From: Albidovulum sp.
GTDB lineage: Bacteria; Pseudomonadota; Alphaproteobacteria; Rhodobacterales; Rhodobacteraceae
NCBI GenBank assembly: GCA_015491895.1
Contig: WFVA01000080.1
Span: 1-49,803 of the forward strand
DNA length: 49,803 bases
Direction of reading: 5' to 3'
Part shown: positions 36,269 to 42,442 of the stretch, piece by piece
Position numbering within the stretch: the first letter of the stretch is position 1
How the letters are laid out: the number at the start of each line of letters is the position of its first letter
Translations under genes and position numbers: made by a program
The notes under the pieces: generated by a model
The model's database searches: none
What the model saw: only the letters and a program-made list of their open reading frames with translations
Told to the model about the DNA's origin: nothing

Positions 36269-38053
36269 TCAGTTGCTGGTGAGTGTTACCCCAGTCGGGC
36301 GCAGGGGTTCAATGCGCGGTCTGAGGCCGAGAAGCGGCGCGACGCGGCGAATGATCTCGGCCGCGACCGGTACCGCCGTCCAGCCCGCGGTGCGCCGGGG
36401 CATGGGGCCGGAGGTTTCCACCGGTTCGTCAAGCGTGACGATCAGCACATAGCGCGGATCGGAGGCGGGGAAGATGCTGGCGAAGGTGGCGATCACCTTG
36501 TCCTTGTAATAGCCGCCGGTGGGCTTTGGCTTGTCGGCGGTGCCCGTCTTGCCGCCGACCTCGTATCCCGCCACCTCGCCGAGGCTCGCGGTGCCGCGCA
36601 GCACCACCTGGCGCAGCATCTGGCGGATCCGGCGGCTTGTCTCTTCGGAGATCACCCGCGCACCCTCCTGCGGGCGATCGCGGCGCAGGAGCGTCGGCAC
36701 CACCCGCCTGCCGCCATTGGCCAGCGTGGCATAGGCGGCGGCAAGATGCACGGGGCTGACGGAAAGGCCATGGCCGTATGAGATCGTCATGGTGGAAATC
36801 TCGCTCCATCTGGGCGGCAGCAGTGGACGCGAGCCCTTCGCCTCCACCATCTCGAGTGGCACCGGATCGAGAAGCCCGAGCGATTGCAGGAATTCCCGCT
36901 GCCGCTTCGCGCCGATCGCCTGCGCCATCCGCGCTATGCCCACATTGGAGGATTTCACGATCACATCGGTAACCGAAAGCTGATCCCCGTAATCGTGAAA
37001 ATCGCGGATCTTGAATTTGCCCCAGCGCAGCGGGCCTTTCGTGTCGATCATGGTGGAGGGGCCGGCAAGGCCGAGCTCCAACGCCTGGGCGGCGGCGAAG
37101 GGCTTGAAGGTGGAGCCCAGCTCATAGACCCCCTGCAGCGCCCGGTTGAAAAGCGGGCTTTCGGCCGGATCATTACCCCTGGTGAGGGGGCGGGGGCGAT
37201 CATTGGGGTCGAAATCGGGGAGCGAGACCAGCGCGATCACCTCGCCCGTATGCACATCCATCAGCACCGCGGCCGCGCCGCGCGCATTCATCAGCTTCAT
37301 GCCGCCCTCGAGCACCTGGCGCGTGGCCGCCTGCACCGTGAGATCGAGCGAGAGCGCGAGCGGGCGGCCGCCATTGGCGGGATCGCGCAGAGCGGCGTCA
37401 AACGCCTTCTCCACTCCGGCCACCCCGATCACCTCGGCCGAATTCACCCCCTCGCGCCCGAAGCTCGCCCCCCCCAGCACATGGGCGGCAAGGCGGCCGT
37501 TGGGGTAGAGGCGCATTTCGCGCGGGCCGAACTGAAGCCCCGGATCACCGATGTCATGCACCGCCTGCATCTGCTCGGGCGAGAGCTTCTTCCTGATCCA
37601 GAGGAACTTGCGCTTGCCGGTGAACTTGCGCAGGAGATCGGCCTCGTCGAGCTCGGGGAATATCTCCGCGAGCCTTTTCGCCGCCGCCGGCTTGTCCACC
37701 ATCAGGGGCGGCTGGGCATAGAGGCTGTAGGTGCCGATATTGGTGGCGAGGATGCGCCCCTTGCGATCGGTGATGTCGGCGCGCTGGGCCATGATGGCGG
37801 CGCCGCTTGCCGGGGCACGGGGCTCGCGCGGCTCGCTGAGCGCCAGAGCCCCCATGCGGATGCCCACCGTGGCGAAGGCGGCGATGAAGAACAGCATCAG
37901 CACCAGAAGCCGCCCCTCCGAGCGGCGGCGGAACTGCTCGTTCATGCGCTGGTGGCGCCTGCGGATGTTCTCGCGCTCGATCTGATCGGGATTTTCGCCG
38001 CTTGCGCGGGCGGCAAGGATGCGGGCGAGCGGGCGCAGGGGGGTGCGGATCAT
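36269..38053 (-). CDS. ftsI: Division-specific transpeptidase FtsI (PBP3)
   Basis: A 594-residue class B penicillin-binding protein that crosslinks septal peptidoglycan beside FtsW. I start it at ATG 38053 (MIRTPLRPLARI), which overlaps the ftsL stop by four bases; a longer frame upstream runs through ftsL and is not real. One membrane segment (about 50-70), a pedestal domain with RADITDRKGRILATN, and a transpeptidase domain with the active site STFK in YELGSTFKPFAAA, SSN in VKSSNVGIARMA and KTGT in VGGKTGTADKP. Confidence 0.96.
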   Translation of the reverse strand: MIRTPLRPLARILAARASGENPDQIERENIRRRHQRMNEQFRRRSEGRLLVLMLFFIAAFATVGIRMGALALSEPREPRAPASGAAIMAQRADITDRKGRILATNIGTYSLYAQPPLMVDKPAAAKRLAEIFPELDEADLLRKFTGKRKFLWIRKKLSPEQMQAVHDIGDPGLQFGPREMRLYPNGRLAAHVLGGASFGREGVNSAEVIGVAGVEKAFDAALRDPANGGRPLALSLDLTVQAATRQVLEGGMKLMNARGAAAVLMDVHTGEVIALVSLPDFDPNDRPRPLTRGNDPAESPLFNRALQGVYELGSTFKPFAAAQALELGLAGPSTMIDTKGPLRWGKFKIRDFHDYGDQLSVTDVIVKSSNVGIARMAQAIGAKRQREFLQSLGLLDPVPLEMVEAKGSRPLLPPRWSEISTMTISYGHGLSVSPVHLAAAYATLANGGRRVVPTLLRRDRPQEGARVISEETSRRIRQMLRQVVLRGTASLGEVAGYEVGGKTGTADKPKPTGGYYKDKVIATFASIFPASDPRYVLIVTLDEPVETSGPMPRRTAGWTAVPVAAEIIRRVAPLLGLRPRIEPLRPTGVTLTSN

Positions 38054-38412
38054 GGGCGCGCCTCCCCTTCTGGATCGCCGAGCCGGCCGGCCACCGGGAC
38101 GGGCGCCGAAACCCCCGCGATCGGCGCCGCGGGATAGGCCAGATCCTCGATGCGGCCGAAATGCTCGGCCCCGAGCGGTAGCAGGCGCAGGCGATCGAAA
38201 TTGATGTCGGCCAGCGCGCGCAGGCGTTCGGGGCGGTTGAGATAGGCCCATTCGGCGCGCAGGATCGCCAGCGCCTCGTGCTTTTCGGCGATCTCGCGCT
38301 GAAGTGCGGCAACCTCCCTTTCCGCGGCGCGGGTGCGATAGGTTTCGCGGTAGGCCCAGAAGGCAAGAACCATGACGGCCACCGCGGAGAGAATATAGAA
38401 GAAACCACGCAT
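38050..38412 (-). CDS. ftsL: Cell division protein FtsL
   Basis: A 120-residue bitopic protein: an N-terminal membrane segment (about 3-20, FFYILSAVAVMVLAFWAY) followed by a coiled coil (AAEREVAALQREIAEKHEAL) and the conserved WAYLNRPERLRALAD stretch. It joins FtsB and FtsQ to activate FtsWI. Its start shares one base with the rsmH stop, and the ftsI start overlaps its own stop. Confidence 0.9.
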   Translation of the reverse strand: MRGFFYILSAVAVMVLAFWAYRETYRTRAAEREVAALQREIAEKHEALAILRAEWAYLNRPERLRALADINFDRLRLLPLGAEHFGRIEDLAYPAAPIAGVSAPVPVAGRLGDPEGEARP

Positions 38413-39434
38413 CAGAACCCATCTCCAATCATCCCGGGGGCGGGAATGCCGAGCCCGGCGCGCTCGGCGGGGCCCGGCGGCGCATCGGTGCGCTCGGCGA
38501 TCCTTAGGCGGGCGGATCGGGCGCGGGGATTGCGCGCGACCTCCGCCTCCCCGGCGCTGACGGCACGCCGGGTGAGAAGCCGGAACTGCGGCGCGCCCCG
38601 CAGCTGCTCGGGCGCATGGCGGCTCCCGCCGCCCGTCTTGCCGGCGCGTGCGGCGAGGAAGCGCTTGACCACCCGATCTTCCAGCGAATGAAAGGTGACG
38701 ACCGCCAGCCTGCCGCCGGGCGCAAGCGCGCGCTCGGCCGCCTCCAGCCCCTCGATCAGGGCACCAAACTCATTGTTGACCGCGATCCTGAGCGCCTGAA
38801 AGCTGCGCGTCGCAGGATGGGATTGTCCGGGCTTCCTGCGCGGCAGAACGCGCTCGATGATGCCGGCAAGCTGCAGGGTGCTTTCGATCGGGGCGCGGGC
38901 GCGCTCGGCCACGATGGCGCGGGCAATGCGCCGCGCCGCACGCTCTTCGCCGTAGTGATAGAGGATGTCGGCGAGCGCCTTTTCATCGGCCGCATTCACG
39001 ATATCCGCCGCGCTCGGGCCCTCCTGGCTCATGCGCATGTCAAGCGGGCCGTCCTTCATGAAGGAAAAGCCCCGCTCGGGGCGGTCGATCTGCATCGAGG
39101 AAACGCCGAGATCAAGCACCACCCCATCAAGCGGCGCCTGCGCATAGGTATCGAGATCGCGGAAATTGCCGTGCACGAGCTGAAGCCGATCACCGTAGGG
39201 CGCGCCCCATTCGCGCGCCAGATCGAGCGCGAGGGGATCGCGATCCACACCGATCACGCGCTCCGCCCCCGCATCGAGAAGCCCGCGCGCGTAGCCCCCC
39301 GCGCCAAGCGTGCCATCGAGCCATAGCCCGCTGACGGGCCGGACCCGCTCCAGAAGCGGGCCGAGCAGCACGGGCACATGGGGGGCGGCGGTATTGTCCG
39401 GCCCATCCGGCATGGCGGCGGCGGCAGGCGGCAT
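38412..39434 (-). CDS. rsmH: 16S rRNA (cytosine-1402-N4) methyltransferase
   Basis: A 340-residue SAM-dependent enzyme (formerly MraW) that methylates C1402 in the ribosomal decoding site. [13 protein letters not shown], the SAM loop [25 protein letters not shown], and [15 protein letters not shown] are family signatures. The first 16 residues are low-complexity. It begins two bases after the mraZ stop. Confidence 0.96.
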   Translation of the reverse strand: MPPAAAAMPDGPDNTAAPHVPVLLGPLLERVRPVSGLWLDGTLGAGGYARGLLDAGAERVIGVDRDPLALDLAREWGAPYGDRLQLVHGNFRDLDTYAQAPLDGVVLDLGVSSMQIDRPERGFSFMKDGPLDMRMSQEGPSAADIVNAADEKALADILYHYGEERAARRIARAIVAERARAPIESTLQLAGIIERVLPRRKPGQSHPATRSFQALRIAVNNEFGALIEGLEAAERALAPGGRLAVVTFHSLEDRVVKRFLAARAGKTGGGSRHAPEQLRGAPQFRLLTRRAVSAGEAEVARNPRARSARLRIAERTDAPPGPAERAGLGIPAPGMIGDGF

Positions 39435-39436
39435 GG

Positions 39437-39940
39437 CTACACCCCCTCTTCTTCACCATCCAGATAGACGGAAGGATCCACATCGGGATCGAAATCCTCA
39501 TCCGGCTCGAGCCCGGCATTCATCTCTTCTTCGTAAGTCTCGGGATTCCAGATCTCGAAGGTATCGCCGTTGCCGATGAAATAGGCCTCCTTGCCAAGGC
39601 CGATCTTCTCGCGCAGCCGCGCGGGCAGCACGAGGCGGCCGGTTTCATCCACCGAAGTTGGATAGGCCTGGCCGTGATAGAGGCGCTGCAGGGCGCGCCG
39701 GCGCTTGGAGCCGCGCGGGAGCTTTGCGATCTTGCGATCCACCTCCTCGATCGCCTCCATGGTGAAGCATTCGAGCTGCTTGCGGCGGTGATCGCCATAG
39801 ACGATCACCAGATTGGGATTCTGCCCCGGCTCCCATCTGGGGTCGCCCGCCTCCAGAACACGGCGAAACAGGGCCGGGATCGAAACCCGCCCTTTCGCAT
39901 CCACCTTGTGGATGCCGTCGCCTCTGAAGGTTCCCGTCAC
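39437..39940 (-). CDS. mraZ: MraZ, dcw-cluster transcriptional regulator
   Basis: A 167-residue AbrB-like regulator with two SpoVT-type half domains: [20 protein letters not shown], then [20 protein letters not shown], each with the D-x-K/T-G-R signature. In other bacteria it binds repeats upstream of its own gene and controls the dcw cluster. I start it at GTG 39940, with GGAG upstream; the frame stays open further back, but the sequence there is unlike the family. An acidic tail ([12 protein letters not shown]) follows the second domain. First gene of the cluster. Confidence 0.94.
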   Translation of the reverse strand: MTGTFRGDGIHKVDAKGRVSIPALFRRVLEAGDPRWEPGQNPNLVIVYGDHRRKQLECFTMEAIEEVDRKIAKLPRGSKRRRALQRLYHGQAYPTSVDETGRLVLPARLREKIGLGKEAYFIGNGDTFEIWNPETYEEEMNAGLEPDEDFDPDVDPSVYLDGEEEGV

Positions 39941-39987
39941 CTTTGCGCCGCTCCTGTCCCTCTCCGGCCCGATGCCGGCCAACACAC

Positions 39988-40276
39988 ACCCGAAACGGGT
40001 AACGGCGGATCGAGCTGCTGCCACTGCCCGATCCGCCGCCCTCGTCCCATCTCAGGGATGTCCAGCTGCGCGCGCCACCTGGGGGGATGTCTGCTCGCTC
40101 GCGCGCCGGATCTTGCTTCAGATGAAAGCGGAGCCTGTATGAAACCTGCTTGTCTGCCAGTTCGGGGTTCTGTCTGCCCCATTTCTGCCCGTTCTCATCC
40201 TGGACCCATGTGTGCCATGGGAATTCATGGTAATCAACAGAAATTTTTGGAATCAAAAGGGTGTCGGCGCGCCATA
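39988..40276 (-). ncRNA. Candidate UpsM-like leader RNA upstream of mraZ
   Basis: In Rhodobacter sphaeroides the dcw cluster has an unusually long leader from which the sRNA UpsM is made, with RNase E involved. Here a comparable leader is possible: a GATAAT -10-like site at 40288-40283 (minus) would start RNA near 40276, and two consecutive hairpins end it (stem arms 40029-40038 with 40003-40012; then 40000-39988). No good T tract follows, so the 3' end is a guess. Support is by position and architecture, not by sequence comparison. Confidence 0.35.
40003..40038. repeat. 10-bp perfect inverted repeat in the mraZ leader
   Basis: CGGCGGATCG at 40003-40012 and CGATCCGCCG at 40029-40038 with a 16-base loop. 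Two bases further toward mraZ is a second hairpin, ACCCG-AAA-CGGGT (39988-40000). In RNA these would stack as adjacent stem-loops about 50 to 100 bases before the mraZ start. Confidence 0.8.
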
Positions 40277-40282
40277 TAGCAT

Positions 40283-40296
40283 ATTATCACATTATC
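40283..40296 (-). promoter_or_regulatory. Candidate dcw promoter -10 region in the A+T island
   Basis: Minus-strand GATAATGTGATAAT holds two GATAAT hexamers; the second is preceded by TGT, an extended -10. The -35 match is poor. A perfect TATAAT also occurs at 40332-40327 (minus), again with a weak -35. Confidence 0.3.
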
Positions 40297-40587
40297 GATT
40301 AGCTTGAAGTTATGCCTAAATAACATATTATAGCGTAAATATGCGATAAATAATCCATATATAGTATCAATATTGATGACCTATATTTTTCCCATGAAAT
40401 CCCGTGAATGTCACGAATACATCTCCCAAATCGGAGATAGACCAGAGAAAAAACAACCAAAAGGGCGTGTTTCCCGCTCGAATCACAATGAACCAAGGGG
40501 CACGGCCTGATCAATTGCCGGGCGTATCCGCCTCCGGGCCCAAATGCCCATGCTTTCCCATGCGATGCCTGCCCGGCGACCGGCGGA

Positions 40588-41688
40588 TCAGGCCACGCCC
40601 TTTTCGATCAGCTTTTGCGCCAGATCCGCATAGGCCTCGGCCAAAGGCCCCTCGCCCGCCGCCACCGGGGTGCCGGCATCTCCCGCCTCGCGCACCTCGA
40701 GCGCCAGCGGCAGCGCGCCGAGGAAGGGCAGGCCGAGCTTCTCAGCCTCCGCCTTCACTCCCCCCGATCCGAACACATGCGATTTGCCGCCGCAATGGGG
40801 GCAGACGAAGACGGACATGTTCTCGATCAGGCCCAGGATCGGCACTTCGAGGCGGTTGAACATGTCGATCGCGCGGCGCGCGTCCATCAGCGCCACGTCC
40901 TGGGGCGTGGAAACCACGAGCGCGCCGTCCAGTTCGGTTTTCTGGCCGAGGGTGAGCTGAACGTCCCCGGTGCCCGGCGGCAGATCGATCAGCAGCACAT
41001 CGAGATCGTCCCATTTGACCTGCCCCAGCATCTGCTGCAGCGCCCCCATCAGCATCGGCCCGCGCCAGATCACGGCCTGTTCGGGCTCCAGCATCAGCCC
41101 GAGCGACATGAGCGTCACCCCATGCGCGCGCAAGGGGATAATCGTCTGGCCGTCGGGCGAGGCGGGGCGCTGGCTCACCCCCATCATGCGCGGCTGGCTC
41201 GGCCCGTGAATATCGGCATCGAGAAGCCCCACGCGCCGCCCCGCGCGCGCGAGCGCCACGGCGAGATTGGAAGAAACGGTGGATTTGCCCACGCCCCCCT
41301 TGCCCGAGCCGATCACCAGCACATGCGCGATGCCCTCGGGCTTCGTCTTGCCCTTTTGCGGTGTGGGGTGGCGGCCGAGCTTCAGCCCCTGCGGCGGCGC
41401 GCCGGTGGGAGCCTTGGGCGGGGCCGAGGGCGCCGGATCATGGGCCGTCAGCACCGCCGCGACGTCCTCGGCGCCGGGCAGCGCCTTCACCGCCGCTTCC
41501 GCCGCGCCCTTGAGCGGCGCGATGGCGCGGGCGTGCCCGGGGCTTTCGCCCTCGATCACGAAGCGCACCTTGCCCCCCTCCACGCTCACCGCCTTGATCA
41601 GCCCGCGCGAGACGGGATCGCCCCCGTCAGGCAGGCGGATCGCTTTCAGCGCTTCGAGGACATCTTCGCGTTTGAGGGCCATTGCCAT
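40588..41688 (-). CDS. mrp: Mrp/ApbC-family Fe-S cluster carrier ATPase
   Basis: A 366-residue P-loop protein that carries 4Fe-4S clusters to target enzymes. An N-terminal MIP18 domain (about 5-82) is followed by a Pro/Ala linker, deviant Walker A GSGKGGVGKST at 127-137, Asp in LLDADIHGPSQP, and the cluster-binding CPHC (Cys296 and Cys299). Two in-frame ATGs two codons apart serve as possible starts. It reads toward the dcw leader but is separated from it by 647 bp. An Fe-S carrier fits with the sufE and ferredoxin genes elsewhere in the window. Confidence 0.94.
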   Translation of the reverse strand: MAMALKREDVLEALKAIRLPDGGDPVSRGLIKAVSVEGGKVRFVIEGESPGHARAIAPLKGAAEAAVKALPGAEDVAAVLTAHDPAPSAPPKAPTGAPPQGLKLGRHPTPQKGKTKPEGIAHVLVIGSGKGGVGKSTVSSNLAVALARAGRRVGLLDADIHGPSQPRMMGVSQRPASPDGQTIIPLRAHGVTLMSLGLMLEPEQAVIWRGPMLMGALQQMLGQVKWDDLDVLLIDLPPGTGDVQLTLGQKTELDGALVVSTPQDVALMDARRAIDMFNRLEVPILGLIENMSVFVCPHCGGKSHVFGSGGVKAEAEKLGLPFLGALPLALEVREAGDAGTPVAAGEGPLAEAYADLAQKLIEKGVA

Positions 41689-41835
41689 TCTCCATCAGTT
41701 CCCACTGTTCACGATGTGAGCATTTTTCCTGCGAGGGCAAGAGGGAAACCGGAACCGCCACGAGATGGCGGGGCGCCATCCGCCCCCCCCGCGAACCCAT
41801 GCGCATGCTGCATGGCGGCAATTCTGATTTGGAAA

Positions 41836-41862
41836 TTGTGCGCCCGCAGAAAAAGCTTATCT
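41836..41862 (+). promoter_or_regulatory. Candidate promoter of the DUF1127-sRNA unit
   Basis: TTGTGC, 15 bases, TTATCT, giving a leader of about 75 bases before the DUF1127 gene. In Rhodobacter sphaeroides the equivalent unit is driven by the heat-shock sigma factors RpoHI/RpoHII, whose -35 also begins with TTG; the match here is only suggestive. Confidence 0.25.
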
Positions 41863-41943
41863 GTCCGGTGTCGGCGGCAGAGGCGCCGAAGCAAGACAGA
41901 CAGACACCGGGCCCGAGCGCCCCCCGCAGGAAAGAGTAACAAG

Positions 41944-42162
41944 ATGGCATTCGTATCCGATATCCGCGCCCTCGAGGCATCCCTGGCCCACCGCACGGCC
42001 GCAGCCGCGAAGGGCCTGGCGCAGCGCATCAGCGATCGCCGCATGTATCGCCGCACCGTGCGCGAGCTGCAGGCTCTGGATGCGCGCGAGCTGGCCGATC
42101 TCGGCCTCTCCCGCTCCATGATCCCCGCCGTGGCCCATGAGGCCGTTTACGGCAAGAACTGA
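41944..42162 (+). CDS. DUF1127 small protein (CcaF1-like)
   Basis: A 72-residue basic protein. The C-terminal half is the DUF1127 (YjiS) domain: YRRTVRELQALDARELADLG followed by LSRSMIPAVAHEAVYGK. An AGGAAAGAG ribosome site precedes the ATG. In Rhodobacter sphaeroides a DUF1127 protein, CcaF1, is encoded directly upstream of the CcsR sRNAs, is cotranscribed with them under stress, and acts as an RNA-binding protein. The same order is seen here, with the first sRNA hairpin 12 bases after the stop, so this is very likely its counterpart. Confidence 0.9.
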   Translation: MAFVSDIRALEASLAHRTAAAAKGLAQRISDRRMYRRTVRELQALDARELADLGLSRSMIPAVAHEAVYGKN

Positions 42163-42173
42163 GATCAGCGAAT

Positions 42174-42206
42174 TCGAAAGGTCTTCCTCCTCCCTGGGCC
42201 TTTCGA
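42174..42206 (+). ncRNA. CcsR-type sRNA hairpin 1
   Basis: Stem TCGAAAGGTC with GGCCTTTCGA (one T-G pair) and a 13-base loop TTCCTCCTCCCTG containing the CCTCCTCCC motif. First of four loop-sharing hairpins after the DUF1127 gene. The CcsR family in Rhodobacter sphaeroides is defined by this loop and affects C1 metabolism under oxidative and photo-oxidative stress. Confidence 0.85.
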
Positions 42207-42211
42207 TCCAT

Positions 42212-42244
42212 GCGGTGGCGCTTCCTCCTCCCTGGCGCCACCGC
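42212..42244 (+). ncRNA. CcsR-type sRNA hairpin 2
   Basis: Perfect ten-base-pair stem GCGGTGGCGC / GCGCCACCGC with the same 13-base loop TTCCTCCTCCCTG as hairpin 1. The stem sequence is unrelated to that of hairpin 1, so the loop, not the stem, is conserved. Confidence 0.87.
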
Positions 42245-42251
42245 GAAAATA

Positions 42252-42269
42252 CCGGGCCTGATCGCCCGG
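42252..42269 (+). ncRNA. Hairpin without the CCTCCTCCC loop, inside the sRNA array
   Basis: CCGGGC-CTGATC-GCCCGG, a perfect six-base-pair stem with a six-base loop lacking the motif, between hairpins 2 and 3. It could be part of the 3' end of sRNA 2 or the 5' end of sRNA 3. Confidence 0.5.
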
Positions 42270-42275
42270 GATGAA

Positions 42276-42314
42276 TGCGAAGGGCTTTCTCCTCCTCCCT
42301 GTTGGCCCGACGCA
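42276..42314 (+). ncRNA. CcsR-type sRNA hairpin 3
   Basis: Outer stem TGCG/CGCA, a small internal loop, inner stem GGGC/GCCC plus a T-G pair, and a loop containing CTCCTCCTCCCTG. It is the weakest stem of the four. Confidence 0.75.
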
Positions 42315-42316
42315 GG

Positions 42317-42363
42317 AAAGAACGGCAGCGCCTCCTCCTCCCTGGGCGCTGCCGTTTCTTTTT
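42317..42363 (+). terminator. CcsR-type hairpin 4, doubling as rho-independent terminator
   Basis: AACGGCAGCGC pairs perfectly with GCGCTGCCGTT; after a one-base bulge AAAG/CTTT extends the stem to 15 pairs, and TTTTT follows. The 14-base loop CTCCTCCTCCCTGG keeps the sRNA motif. The last sRNA and the end of the DUF1127 transcript are thus one structure. Confidence 0.88.
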
Positions 42364-42397
42364 GGCCCGGCCAATGCGGATGTGGCACGCGCGGGAT

Positions 42398-42431
42398 GCC
42401 TCCGGCGGGGATATTTGCAGGACCAGTGATG
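42398..42431 (+). repeat. Dispersed intergenic element, copy B
   Basis: GCCTCCGGCGGGGATATTTG then CAGGACCAGTGATG. It lies 12 bases past the uvrD stop, in the same orientation relative to the preceding minus-strand gene as copy A has to murD. Nearly identical to copy A. Confidence 0.8.
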
Positions 42432-42442
42432 GAAAGGGGGAT

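Larger units (their letters stand above)
39941..40587 (-). other. Gene-free stretch: extended dcw leader and promoter region
   Basis: 647 bp between mraZ and the end of mrp with no credible gene. From 40281 to 40380 only about 25 of 100 bases are G or C, against roughly two thirds in the coding regions. The mraZ-proximal part is GC-rich and carries paired hairpins (39988-40038) and three TCTGCC repeats on the plus strand (40153, 40173, 40184). An inverted repeat ATCTCC-CAAATC-GGAGAT lies near 40421. It must contain the main promoter of the cluster and the 3' end of mrp. Confidence 0.7.

Noticed and set aside
34637-36781. 714-residue open frame antisense to murE, murF and ftsI
   Set aside because: Crosses gene boundaries on the other strand; no recognisable motifs.
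40302-40335. Plus-strand TTGAAG with TATTAT at 16 bases spacing
   Set aside because: Looks like a promoter, but no plus-strand gene follows and A+T-rich DNA produces such matches by chance; kept only as a possibility for an antisense RNA.
40250-40484. Two GANTC (CcrM methylation) sites around the A+T island
   Set aside because: About one or two are expected by chance in this length.
40299-40514. 71-residue frame in the A+T island
   Set aside because: No ribosome site, no motif, and it lies in a region better explained as regulatory.
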